A stretch of 64,000 nt of DNA from Kalmusia sp. IMI 367209 (Eukaryota > Ascomycota > Dothideomycetes > Pleosporales > Didymosphaeriaceae): positions 1,140,278 through 1,204,277 of the forward strand of contig JAPEUQ010000015.1 of NCBI GenBank assembly GCA_027946365.1, given 5' to 3'. Both the position numbers and the translations under genes were made by a program. Under the pieces are notes generated by a model, which had not been told where the DNA came from, searched no databases, and saw only the letters and a list, made by a program, of their open reading frames with translations. This document shows, piece by piece, positions 25,012 through 37,190 of this stretch. How positions within the stretch are numbered: position 1 is the stretch's first letter; the number at the start of each line of letters is the position of its first letter.

Positions 25012-26385
25012 CGCGTGACGGGGGTCCGCTATCAAGAGCTCATCTCAGCAGCCTGCATGGCCCGATAACAGCATGATCTGCCCTTCTCCCGTGCTCCCGT
25101 TCTCGTCCGTGCGGGCGTGATTGGGGGCCTCCATCGCACCGAGTCCCCGGTCCACAGTAGCGACGCGCGAACCGTGAAGCATCCTTTTGTTGGATCCCGC
25201 CGTGCTGCGACACACGGCGTGCTCTGGCCGTGGTACAGGCGTACGGGAATGGCGCATGGTCGAAGCCGCGCCTCGAGTACATTGCAGCCACGCCGCCCAG
25301 CAGCTTGCACCACCCCCATCGAGACATTTCAATCGTCGTCGACGAGGACGACGACGATCGCGCCCAGCAGCTGATGATCTCCCTCGCGGAAGGCTGCCGG
25401 CGGGCGCGGCGGAGGCGCTGGCCCTGCAAATTTCGCTGAAGCCCCTCCCGGGGTACTCTGCGCTCCTTTCTCACCTCCAGTCCGTCCGGCAACACAGGCC
25501 CACCTGAGTCGCAACACGCGCAGAGAGGCGAAGACAGCGCAGCGTAAAATTGGCCGGTGCTGGTGCTGGTGATGGCGCGCTTTAATAGAGGCACGCTGCA
25601 CGACGTCGAGGGCTGCCGTCGCTCTCGTCAAACACGGCCAAAACCGCCAACGGCTGCGTAGCGCACATGGCCTCCGCGTAGTGCCACCAGGGCCCGACGC
25701 CATGGCCCAATTTAGCCTTCTCGGCCTGAAAAGGGGCCACTCTGCTGCCCGAGCGAACCCACTGGCAAGCCCATGGGCAGCCCACGGGCAGCCCACAGAC
25801 ACACGGAGCCGAACGCTGCGAACCTCCCCTGCCACCCTACCATGTCTTCGACTAGACCGTCTCCAACGCCCGCTCGCGTCACTGTGCCCTTCGTCGTTTC
25901 TGCACACGTTTCAGCGTCTGCTCTTCTGCTCCCACGCGCATATCTGCAGCGTGCCCCTCTCAAGGACACATGTCCTGTCCCCTCGTTTGATATAGGTTTC
26001 TCCTCTGCTATAGCCCCGCCGGCTCCACGCTCGTTCTCCTTGCAAAGTCTAAATTTCTCCGCCTCGACCGCAATTGAAACCCGGCTCGGACAGCTACCAG
26101 CCCCTCACCCAACAATTCACGCCTTTTGTTTCTTTTCGCGCCGTAGCATCCCTTACAGACGCCTGACGCCTGGGCGCCACTTTCGTTAACAGTCGCCGTC
26201 TGCTTACTGGAACATTACGCGGCCCAGAACATCCTTCCACATTATCATCCTGTTGCCGTCCGGCCACGTTCATGTGTTGATACCCGCGGCTCCAGCACGG
26301 CTATACAGCCACAAAAACCAAGTCTACACACAGGATTGCTCTCGGCAAGCCGTCGCCGAGCCATTGTCGTAGCACAGGAGAAGCA
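24667..26385. other. Divergent intergenic region with CT microsatellite
   Basis: Between the coiled-coil gene (-) and the PH-domain gene (+). It is GC-rich, with chance open frames on both strands that mirror each other. It includes a CT run and a small tandem of GGGCAGCCCAC near 25,765-25,798. It presumably contains both promoters. Confidence 0.55.
24976..25008. repeat. CT-dinucleotide microsatellite
   Basis: About sixteen uninterrupted CT units. Pyrimidine-rich tracts of this kind are common in fungal promoters and leaders, but no transcript start can be placed. Confidence 0.92.
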
Positions 26386-28881
26386 ATGGCCCCAAATGAC
26401 GGCCTCTCGACGTCCCGCTGGCGGCGCAATCGTTCTAGCGCGAACCTTCTGGATCAGACACTTCAATCGACACCGAGCTCTGCGAACTCGAATCTACTCA
26501 AACCAGCCCCAAAAATGGAGCGCCCGGCCTCAAGGATGTCTCTTTTCAATCTGTTCAGCAAGCCCAAGGTAGAGAAAGCGAGGGGCCACACAGAAGTCGG
26601 CCTCGCTATTCCAATGCAACCACAGGAGCCACCGAAAGTTGCGCCTGCATCACCACCCAAGTCTTCGCTGAGACTCAATCCCCCACCACAGACACAGCAA
26701 GTACAACGAATGCGTTCGAGCCAATTACTTCGACCCATGTCTATGCGACCGCCCAGCGTCAAGCGACCCCCGGCCAACGATGACTGGGACCCACCACCCC
26801 TATTCCAAGCCTATCCGCAGTCGATCAAGTACGCTACAGTGCAAGCTTGTGTTTACTCCCCGGATGCGCTTCTGAGGACACAAAGCCAAAGGAGACAGGC
26901 AGAATCGATACGGGAGCGGATGGATAGCCACAGGGACCTAACAACAACGCTAGAAAGTGGCTCGGAGCATAGGAAGTTGGAGAAGAACCACAAGCGTTTG
27001 GACTCGATTCTGAATTCTTCCCCACAATTGACAAACAAGGTTTATGTTCTGGTCACCTCCGGGCACATCTTGCAGTATTCTGACGATGGTCCGTTCGATC
27101 GACTTCCCGAAAGGGTACTCAGGTTAGGAAAAGATTCCGCAGCATTCGCTTCCGATTTGATACCAGGCAAACACTGGGTTCTCCAGATTCTACAGAGTGC
27201 AAATGAGGATGGCACCGTCACTGCGGGACCGAAAAACTCTCTCCTGTCTAGACTTCGACTGCAAGGCCCCGCCAGAAGAGCAGCAACGAGCTTTCTACTG
27301 GTCATGGAAAGCGCCGAAGAGATGGAGTCATGGATGACTACTGTCCGAAAGGAGATAGAGAATTTTGGCGGCATGAAGGCGAGCAGCGAGTCCAGCCGAG
27401 CATCTACGTCAACTGACGAACCTTCGGAGAAATTCTCAGCCGAGCGTTCATACCAGCGTCAGCCTATCAAGCGTGAATCTAGCCGCTTGAGTATGGTCAC
27501 GCCTGTTGACTCGCCTCTACAATCGCAGTACTCGGGTTCCCCCCCAAGATTGTGGCGTCTGATTGGGAGGGTGACCGCAGGGAGAAGAGGATTAGCATCG
27601 TGGACGCTGCGAGCGTACACTCTTCTAGACGAAGTATGCATCGCCAGTCTGTCGACGCACCCTCTATCGCTACAACCACTGTTTCTCACGAGCAGCTACA
27701 ATTAGATCAACTTCGTGAGCGATCGCGATATTCTTACGTGTCCACGGCAACATCTGTATCTGGAGCGGGTACTAGAAATACTTCGCGAGACCCCTCACCG
27801 GCACCGACATCGCCTATCAAGGAAGTGCCTTCCCCTGCAGATGCAGAGCCGCGCCGAAGCGCAACTTCCCTCAGGTCGTTTCATATGAACCCAGGTAACA
27901 GCAGCACCCGCCGGAGATCTATGCAACCCCTTCCAGTCACCAATGAGGACAGCTCTCTATCCGCGAACATTCCTCGAACGCCTAAGCGACATTCTATCTA
28001 CGGACCCACTTCCCCAACTACCAGTGAGCCAAGGAAGTCAGCACTCGATACACCGATGTCCTTGCCAACATCAGTCAATGCTACGACACCGACCGCACTG
28101 CCTACCGGCAATGCGCGAATCAATGCTGCTGTTCAGCCTCAGATTTCCTACCCGGCGCGATTGACATTGAGGAGCTCAAGCGCGCCACCTTCAAGGAACA
28201 CTGCGATATCGCCACCCCCACGTGAACCGGTACCAGATCCTCCTACTACGCGTCCTCAATCGACAGTCATTGGCAGCTTAACCCACTGCTGCTGCGACAC
28301 TACCAAACCCTTCGGAACGTCGCATGTCAGCAACACCGAAGCCATTCCTGCGTCCTTTCCCAGTACGACCACAAAGTCAGAAGCCCGATGGCTCCTACGT
28401 TGTGTCGCGACGCTCCTCTCTTGCACCCGGTAATAGGCCTGCTCCTCTTCCTCTCGGCATTGTTGTCAATCGCTCCGTCACTGCTCCTGCGCGACCTCCG
28501 TCTGCAAGCCCAATTCAACAACCCCGACAAACCAACGCTTTACACAGTGCCACGCCTGGACAGTCCCTCCGCCGTCCGACTTCAGTACAGATAAGATCAG
28601 ATCCTGCTCCTTTCCTCTCATCATCACGTCCCGCTCGTGCAATCTCTAGCACTCCTTCTTTTGTCCCAGGAAACCGCGCATCGGCTGCGCCGGCATCAAC
28701 TCTACGCCAGAGCCCCAGCATCCCCGTTCTACGCGGACATGGTCAGCAATTAGCTCCACCGAAGAACCTCGCTCCACGGCGAAGCATGCCGGCAATCGGC
28801 TTACCGCCGCCGGTGCCCCCGCCAAACGTGCCTCTACCACCCCCAACCCCAGTCGCACCGCCGAATGCTGTGGCGGTGTGA
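26386..28881 (+). CDS. PH-domain protein with long disordered tail; two frame breaks
   Basis: Starts at the ATG at 26,386. Residues ~1-150 are basic and Ser/Pro-rich. About 217-328 looks like a pleckstrin-homology fold, beginning NKVYVLVTSGHILQYS and ending with the C-terminal helix ESAEEMESWMTTVRKEIENF. This suggests binding to phosphoinositides or a membrane partner. The rest is a Ser/Arg/Pro-rich tail with a final polyproline run. The frame must change twice: at a run of seven C (27,539-27,545), where one more base restores PPKIVASDWEGDRREKRIS, and near 28,280 (AGCTTAACCC), where one base fewer restores GSLPTAAATLPNPSERR. No canonical intron explains either, so these are sequencing indels or real lesions. 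Corrected length is about 831 aa. The stop TGA at 28,879 overlaps a GTGAGT donor with an acceptor at 28,945, so the true C-terminus may be longer. Confidence 0.8.
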
Positions 28882-30263
28882 GTCTTGCAAACGCTTCTTA
28901 TATTTATTTCTTATCGCCCATTCACCGACCTGATTAAAAGTGTAGCATATCGGCATCGTCAACCAGGATAGGTATGATGACCGACCTACCTGATCTTCGG
29001 AGGATCACGTTGTTTCGTGTCATGTGTCATGTCTTTCCTTTATCGTCCTCTTTACTGCATGATACCTGTGTCTGTCTTTTGTCGCATTCTTGAGATGCTT
29101 CCATATCTATTCGTCTGTTGTATCTTCTTCTTCATATACTGTACTATTATCATCACGCCCGTTACTTACGTTTTGGGTATTTCTAGGGCTGTTTGTTAGT
29201 GGATGTACTTGGTATCTAGGTTACTGATTTGTTCGTCTGCTTTGGGAGGGCTGTTACATTAGAGGTCATAAACCCCCATGGCCGCGTAAGGTAATGACAT
29301 GCCGATCGTTCATTCGAATGGTAGCTCAGGGGCCGGGATGGTTGCTAGAGTAGGACGAGAATTGTTTGCGTGAGTACAGCGCACATGTACAGATAGCGAA
29401 AGCTAGCTAGTCGATCAACGTATTGTGGGAAGTTTGTGTGTAATCAGGTCTTCTCTTGAACGTGACATTGTCTTTGGTATTGGCACTCTAGGTGTTGAAC
29501 ATTAGTTTCCGCGATCGATCCCCACCAAACGCTGGCTCGCAGTCCACGACCGTTCTCTCAACCTTCGAATGCTCAAGCCATCTCATCTCATCACCATCCA
29601 GCCTACGTTTGCTACACCCTCAACAGTCAAAGCAGCCGTTGTAACATAACGCATTGAGCTCGGTTCGTCCGCGAGTCAGTCCTGCCTGAGCGCTGCACGA
29701 GCGTTGGCGCTAAGAGCTGGTTTGTTTCGAGGATGTTTCGTGGGTCAGGAAAGTTGCGCCATAGTGGGTTGGAGAGCGGAGAGAGGATGGTGAACGTTTG
29801 CAGAGCGTGAGGGAGGCGACGAGGAGTGTGAAGGGTAGCAGGGACTGTGGAGAGTGAGTGAACCCCATACTACCGCGTCACTCAATGATATATACCGGGA
29901 CCCCTCCTGATCATGCGACAGCCGCCCAACGTACTGAGGTGCTCTTGCACGTTGAATTACGACTGCGTGCGTAATACATACGACAATCGAAACTGCATCG
30001 CCGATCGTGCCAATTCAAAGCTGCAATTCCTGTCGCTTAGTTGCATACAGTCCATTATATCACGGCGCATCCAGGCTATTGATTTCTATTGTGCTTCTTG
30101 AAGGAACTCTGCTCCGGCGCATCATGATTGGTCTTCTGCCAATCGCCCACAAGAGTTAGCGCGATGAAAGTCGATCGCGCCAACGCGCTCCCCGATCTGC
30201 CCTACCCACAAAACACAGTACACCATTCCGTCAACAAGTAAAGCTATTAGCAGTCAACGCGTC
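28882..30263. other. Intergenic region between PH-domain gene and MutY gene
   Basis: The left part (to about 29,250) is T-rich and looks like a 3' UTR. The right part should carry the MutY-family promoter. No open frame with recognisable content is present. Confidence 0.55.
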
Positions 30264-32334
30264 ATGTCCAAAGGCAAAACACCATCTACACGTGCGAAGC
30301 CAAAAAGCAACCTCAATGCCACAGTACCTGTACAATTCGCCAAACCCTCGTGCCTGCACCCAACAGCAGTTCCCCCATTACGCGTTCATTCATCCTCTTA
30401 TCACTATCCGCTCATTCTCGATGACAAGGCCACGAGTGCAGAGCTGTTAAGATGGTTTGAAGGCATAGAAGAAGCGAGGAACATGCCTTGGCGGAAGAGT
30501 TGGATTGATCCGGCGGAATATGAGGGGAAACAGGACCAGTTTGAGAAGCTGTTGGCGAAGCGTGCGTATGAAGTCTGGGTCAGCGAAGTCAGTGAGTATT
30601 TTCTGTTTGATATTTCGACGCGACGGACCAGCCTGCACGCATCCAGGCACATATCTCCTTGCATGATTATTGTCGCGTTGACGCGTAGTCACGTGCCAAA
30701 AAAATGCTCCCAATATGCATACTTTGAAACTGGTTGTGGACTAACATCCATCCGCGCAGTGCTGCAACAAACTCGGGTCTCAACCGTAATTCCCTATTTT
30801 AAGACATGGACATCAAAGTGGCCCACCGTCCAATCTCTTGCCAAAGCCTCCCACGACGACGTATTATCCGTATGGAAAGGTTTAGGTTACTATTCCCGCG
30901 CAACACGGTTACACGAAGGAGCCCAATCCGTAGTCTCTAATGCAAGCCCAAAGATATGCGAAATCCCTAGCGCAGTCACTGACCTGCAGAAGATCCCAGG
31001 GATAGGGAGATACACAGCTGGTGCCGTGTCTAGTATCGCATTCGGAGAGGCAGAACCGGTGCTTGATGGCAATGTGGCGAGGGTGTTGAGCAGACAGTTG
31101 GGGTTGTTCGTTGATGTAAAGGATAAGAAGAGTGGGGAAGTACTGTGGGAGGTGGCGGATCAATTGGTGAAGAGTGTGGCTGGGTATCCTGGGGTGGAAA
31201 AGAGTAAAGTTCCTGTAAGTGATCAGCAATCTACGCTCATGTTCTGTAATAACTCAATCTGCTGTATAGGGACAGTGGAATCAAGCTCTTATGGAACTAG
31301 GTTCGACCATCTGCACTCCGAAGCCGAAATGCGTTGAATGCCCCATTCGCAAGACTTGCAGAGTGTATGCTGAAGGTGAAATGCTTTCAGTTAAGAGGCC
31401 AAGTCCTGTCCAATTACCCGATATCGAAGACGCATGTACTCTATGCCAACAACTTGACACTGAAGACCTGGCAACGGCACCTGAGGATGAGGACGATGAG
31501 ACCGAGAAGAAGATCCCAGAAAAGCCGACAAAAAGGAGAAAGATCGAACAAAAGGCTTCCAATACGATATCGAACTATTTTACGATAAATACGACGAAAC
31601 CGAAAACCACGGTGACGACAAATGACGCCGAGGACGACGATGTCGTAGACGCGATTACATCGAAAAAGAGGAGAACTGCTACTACGAGTACAACACAAAC
31701 AAGATCGATAGTCACGTATTGCTCACTCTACCCTAAGAAGATGCCTAAGAAGAAAGTTCCTGAGGAGAACGCTGTAGTGTGTGTCATCGAAGCACGATTA
31801 GCCGACGGACGTCGTAAGTGGTTGATAGAACAAAGGCCGGCAAAAGGTACGATATCCACACACATCCACCTACAGTCTGAGGTCATCCATCTCCACATGG
31901 CCCGCTCTTGCATAGCTTATCCCTAGATGATACACTGCATAGTGGCTAATGAATCGTAATTTCGGTGACTAACATAAACTCGACTAGGCCTTCTCGCCTC
32001 GCTCTGGCAATTTCCCCAATATACCCTCACAGATATAGAGCACGACGAACTAGCTCGCAAGGCCAGTGCAGAAAACTTTGCGTGTGGTTCCATATTAGGA
32101 ACATCGGGCCTCGCCAACGCTACGCATGTATCTGAGATTGGTTCCCTTGTGCATATCTTCACCCATTTGAAGTTGACGATGCATGTCCAGCACTTTCGTG
32201 TTGATATGATCGAAGATAAGACCGGGACGGATGTGCTACCTGCGAGGAAGTGGGTGGAGGCGGAGCTTATGGAGAGCGAGACATTGTCGACTGGGATGCG
32301 GAAGTGTTGGGATTTGATGCAGAGTAGGCATTGA
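30264..32334 (+). CDS. MYH1: A/G-specific adenine DNA glycosylase (MutY/Myh1 family)
   Basis: Base-excision repair enzyme predicted to remove adenine mispaired with 8-oxoguanine. Exons 30264-30591, 30760-31214, 31270-31846 and 31988-32334 (introns 168, 55 and 141 nt) give 568 aa. Splicing at intron 1 creates WVSEVMLQQTRV, which holds the catalytic Glu and the substrate-strand-binding Gln-Gln. The helix-hairpin-helix reads LQKIPGIGRYTAGAV and the Gly/Pro-rich catalytic Asp loop VLDGNVARVL. The iron-sulfur loop is CTPKPKCVECPIRKTC: its first spacing is five residues, not the usual six. An acidic then Lys/Thr-rich linker of about 100 residues separates it from the C-terminal Nudix-like 8-oxoG recognition domain (VCVIEARLADGRRKWLIEQ, then RPAKGLLASLWQFPQY across intron 3). 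This domain order is standard for eukaryotic MutY. Convergent with the Spo71-like gene. Confidence 0.95.
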
Positions 32335-32974
32335 TTGGTGTTTGATCAAGGCTTATGGCTAGTGAGAGAAGATGTAGCATCTCTACTACCGTCTGAATCG
32401 TGTATCGTGTATTCTAGAATAGCGAGCATGCGAGTATACTGTTCTGTAGAAGGCGTTCTTTGGCTTCAATAGTCGTGATGCTCTTCAGTGTTCACAAGTA
32501 CCAAGTGGAGAAGAAATATATACCACAATCCTCTACATGGTCCTCTAGAGCTTCGCGCGCTTTGCTCGTGATTCTCATGTGAGTCATGAAGACAAGCAGC
32601 ACATACATCCTCAACTCGACGTTTCACCGCTCTTCTAAAGGACTCACGGGTTTTGGCCAAAACAAAGATCTTAGAGCGGACATTTTTCAGAGTCGCCTAG
32701 GTAAAACAGCTAGACCGACCTTTAGTACGTAGCTAATTGCCCAGCTTCACCACCTCAAGAATACGAAACCATGTAGTCTTCGAGCCGAGCTTACCGGGCG
32801 AGGAACGGTTCAGAACAACAATAAGTGTTATGATGCAAATAGAAATCGTCTGCAAAGTATGCCGAACGCTAAGATGCTCACAAACCCCAACAACAAATCC
32901 AATATCCCCGAACCTTATCCGACACGCGACAATCAAGACCTCGCCCTCGTCTCTACCTGATATACACATACTCA
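32335..32974. other. Convergent 3' intergenic region
   Basis: Between the stops of the MutY-family gene (+) and the Spo71-like gene (-). Short frames only; expected to hold both 3' UTRs. Confidence 0.6.
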
Positions 32975-35900
32975 CTATGACTGCGTAGTCGTCCCATTCG
33001 TCTGTACCTTTGGCGCACTCTCCATAATTCTAAAGTCCTCGCTCCGGTCGCCCTGCACCCTCTCAATTTCATTCTGCACCGCTAACACCCAATGATCTCT
33101 CTCAGCCCTACTCCTCGCTCTGAACACCACACTCCTCCCCTTACTCCCTAGCTTGGCTACGCGTTTCAACCTCGTCCGCTTTCCATTCCGCGCATTTCTC
33201 TCGCCACTCCCTGCACCCTCTTCCGCGCGAAACCAACTCTTGCTCTTCCCATGCCAGACCACAAATGTGGTCATGACATCCTCATCCGTGCTCGTCCAAC
33301 CGTCTTCAAGGTAGATTTTAGGGAGTGCGTGGTGACCCGGTTTATTTGAGTCAAATGTCTGATTCTGGTAGAGGAGATCGGATTCGGTGAGGAGGCCCGA
33401 GTAAACGTAGCAGTCCTTAAGGTCGAGGTTGGCGATGCGCTCGTGGTGAATATGTGCTAGCTGTTTGCCGGTGCCACTACGGAGAACGTCTTGAAACATG
33501 AGCAGGGTGCCGGCGGTGAGGAGGACGCTGCATCGGGTGAAGGGAGCGTGGATGCGTGGTTTGCGGTAGAGGCTGCCGCTCATGTGAATGCTGCGGCAAC
33601 AGGCGATGCCGCACATATTATAGAGAAGGGGGGAGGCGAAGGACTGCGTGACTTCCCACTTCTTTGCAAATTGGCCGATGTAGGCTTCGGCTTCTTCGTC
33701 GATATTGAGCGCACTCAGGTTGCGGCTGCGAGTAGATTTGTAGAGGCCGATGTCAGATGCGGTGCGGAACTTCCAGTATTTTGCGAGTGCTCGAAGGTGC
33801 TGGATCCACTCTTTTCGGCGTTGTTTGTCGGCAGCCTTGGTCACGTCAGTGCACATTCGAATAGTAATGTTGAGTACTGACCTGCAAGCGAATGATCAAG
33901 CCGTTCCTCATCACAAGCTCAAACGTCCTATCAATATCGACTTCTTTTGTAACACCATCATCTCTCGCAGAGTCATCCACTTCGTCATCGTCAAAGTCGA
34001 CGTCTGATCCTGTTTCAATGTTCTCATCGACAGGGACAGCCCCCAGCTGCGCTTTGCGGACTTTGACGACATTCACTAGGTTAATATATCCGTCGCAGTT
34101 CAGCAAATTCTGTGATTTGCGCCGAGCCTCGTCTGCAGCATCCTCGTCGTGAAGCCTTCGGGTTTCTGGATTGCCTGAATAACCTTCCAACAGCCACTCC
34201 ACCTGATCATCTCTGACGGGATAAGGATTAATAGCCCACGTATCAGGAGTCTGCTCCCTGAAGGCACGAGCTGATGGGATCGCTATACGGTCCGAAGCAG
34301 GAAGTTTAGGTGGTGGAGGTGGTGTTGAATTAGTCGGGCGAGAGAAGACGAGGAATTGATCATGAGTGGCGAAGTATAACTGCTTATGGTACATCAAACC
34401 TAACCGTCTCGCACGTCCACGTTGGCTGGTGAGTCGAACAAGGAATCCTTCCACCGGAACAGGCTCGGTCAGAGTCCTGTGCTTTTTGCGAGTCACCGCG
34501 GTAGTAGGATAATGCGTCTTGGGGCGGAGCTCCAGCTCATGAGATTTCGCCATGGCTATAGTACCATACATCTTACGTTCGTTCAGGCCGTGGATCCACT
34601 CTAGGCGGTCGTATCGTTTCCACGCAAGTCCAATTCGCTGGTTCTTAGTCCACGAATCGAGTATATCTGCCCACTCCGGCGAGTCTTCTAATTGCTCGAG
34701 ACATTGTACAATGAGGCTATTAGCGACTGCCTGCTCTTCCTGCATAGTTTTCAGAATAGCCTCTTCGTCATCAGAATCATTGGCTTCCTGAGCCTCGTTC
34801 TGAGATGCTTCAAGCTTCTGAAAGGGATCGGAGATTCGGAGGCTGACGCTCATGTCCGGTATGTTGATTTGGAGTTCCGATGCGCGGCGCCAGCCCATGA
34901 CGTTACGAAGGAACGTGTACCATTCTACCGCGTTCGAAGCGGTCCGCGCTTGCATGATGAAGATCCTCGTTCCCCGCGAAATTGGCATCCAAACAACGAC
35001 TGATTTATCCAGGGAGGAGTACAGATTGACCTTTGTAATCTTGCGGCCTAGCGGTATCTCGTACGCAGCTTGTTTGCTGGCATTTGGCTCTTCGATTTCA
35101 GGTATGACCTGCGTCGCTATTAGCATTTTGATTAGACAACTGACACAGTTGCACTCACCCTAGTCTTATACATTTGCAGGACAAAATCAGCGCCTTCAGA
35201 CTCGCTATGTCTACATACAACCATGTACTCTCTCCACTTGTCCTTGACTCTGGATTCGATCTTTTGGCTCGCGTTTTCATCGAACTCGTCCGGTACCTCT
35301 CTCCCTGCTGTGTCGACTCGTACGAGCATGCGCTCCATCTTGACTATAAGCCCATCCTTGATCTTCCTCCTTCTTAGCTTCGTCGATGCCCTCTGTACCG
35401 TCATCTGGGCCTGCTTCGCCCTTAGGTGAATCGACGCACGCTTCGAATCCTCGGGGATATCGAATTTGACAAGATTCCGCAGATTCGACTTTCTGCGTGA
35501 GAGGGATTCACCGGCGCGCTCGAGTGCAGACCCGGTCGAGTCTGATGAGGCGTTTTCCGACCTTCTCTTTACCCTCGCGAGAATGCCCCTAGACGGTGGT
35601 GCAGCTGTAGTATCGAGAGGTGCCTTGTGACTGTCAGCCTTGCGTAGCAAAGACGTGGTAGACACAGCATCTACCGAAGGCTCGCCAGAAGCGGGCGCGG
35701 GCCCACCTGTGGCGCTCTCGGTCAATAGTAGCCTCTTGTCCGGGCTTTTGCTCCCCGTTGCCTCGGAGCCAGTAGGAACTTGTAAGCCACTTGCCTGTGC
35801 CTGCTCTTCTGGTGGAGATCCTTCGCCGCTGTTATCGGCAGCGGATGATGTGGGGATTGACGATGCAGTCACGAAGGACTTGGAGCTCGCGCGGCGGCTT

Positions 35901-36579
35901 TTCTGTGTTGCGGTCGGGTCGAAGCTCGTCTCTGATTCCTGCTGGTGGGTGTAGACACGTAGATCTTCGTCAGGCTCTGATTCTGCGTCGACGAATTCGT
36001 CCTCGTCCGGCGCCTGTACATCGTCCTTGTGCGTGGATGCACGGGGGATTTGCAGGGCAGGCGGCGACTGCGACTGCGCCTTTGCCGTTTGCTCCCCACT
36101 CGTCTGCCCTTCCTGACCATCCTCAGCGTCCTCAGCATCCTCCACTTCGACGTCTTCGGGTTGCGGGAAGCTGTGCTGGAACAGGGCGGACGAGCTCGGG
36201 CCTTCGAGGCCAGTCAGGCGACGGTCGCGCGAGCCACGGCGGTCGGTCGCGGAGAATGTGCTGGTGCGGGTTGAGTAATTGATGTGGAGGTGGTGCTTGT
36301 ACCAGTCGCGGCGGTGCGTCTTCAGCCATGCCTCCTATGTCACTATATCAGCGCGTATCGAGCATTGGCAGCGGGGAGGCGCACCGGGATAGGCCCGATG
36401 AAGAAGCGGCGCGAGGTGAGGTGGAGATGCTCGGGTGTTGCATGTTGCTGCGAGTGTTAGCTACCAATCTGTACAAAGTTGATCAACAGGCTCACCAGGC
36501 GCTGGGCCGTGTACGAGTCTGGCGAGAGAGTCGCAATCTCAGGCGCGTAGTGCCATGAATGAGGTCGCTGGTCGGGCAT
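32975..36579 (-). CDS. Spo71/Mug56-like protein with multiple PH domains
   Basis: Five exons (36579-36496, 36447-36385, 36334-35159, 35108-33882, 33835-32975) with introns of 46-50 nt give 1,136 aa. Splicing yields SRRFFIGPIPEAWLKTHRRDWYKHH near the N-terminus, which resembles the N-terminal region of the Spo71/Mug56 sporulation family (its budding-yeast and fission-yeast members guide prospore-membrane extension). A Ser/Glu-rich disordered stretch follows (about 90-300). Then come three PH-like regions: about 370-540 (VKDKWREYMVVCRH... ASNAVEWYTFLRNVMGWRR), about 660-880 (VEGFLVRLTSQRGRARRLGL... KEWIQHLRALAKYWKFR), and the last 200 residues (LLTAGTLLMFQDVLRS... RAERDHWVLAVQNEIERVQ). Exon joins fall inside these domains and preserve them. 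Family assignment is from motif resemblance; a role in ascospore formation is inference. Confidence 0.87.
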
Positions 36580-37190
36580 TGAGACACCCCTTGCTTGTCT
36601 GCTGTCACAGTGTCTCGCGAGGGTTGACGCGTGCGGTATCGTGCGATTACATCAACAGCTACGACAAGACATGGTCAGTAAAGATAAACATGGCAAAGGA
36701 GCGGAGAAACAGCAGCTGCGGGCCGTGTAGCTGCCTTCAAGCTGGCCAGGCCTTGGTAGCCAGGCGCGAAACGAGCGACGAGCGACCGAGGACGTTATTG
36801 AGGTCTGATCCCTGCGCCGATCACGAGGCGAGGCCTGGCCGGTGCAAACATCAACTACACCGTGCACTCCGTGAATGCAGTGAACACAGACATTCCTCGA
36901 CTACACACGCGAAACACCTGATCAAAGAGGCAATGTTTCTGTCGCGGTATCACCTACCAGCCAGGCCCGACGATTCATTTACCCACGCAAAACCACAAAC
37001 CATACTACTTGAATACGTAGAATAGTAGCCAGCCGTGCGCATCTAGTCCCTTAATGTATCCTTCTGGTTATCCTCTTTCCAGCCAGGGTAACTCGAACAT
37101 CACATGTCCCCAAGAAGCCATGAAGGCACAGGTAGCAGAGAAGGAAATCCAATTACTTATTACGTATAGTAAGGGTCCCCTCAAGCGTTG
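36580..37190. other. Intergenic region between two co-oriented genes
   Basis: Lies upstream of the Spo71-like start and downstream of the TRP-channel stop (both minus strand). No supported frame; it should contain the Spo71-like promoter and the channel 3' UTR. Confidence 0.55.

Noticed and set aside
27490..28300. Programmed ribosomal frameshifting in the PH-domain gene
   Set aside because: Two opposite shifts at a plain C run and a TTAA site, with no slippery heptamer plus structure; indels are simpler.
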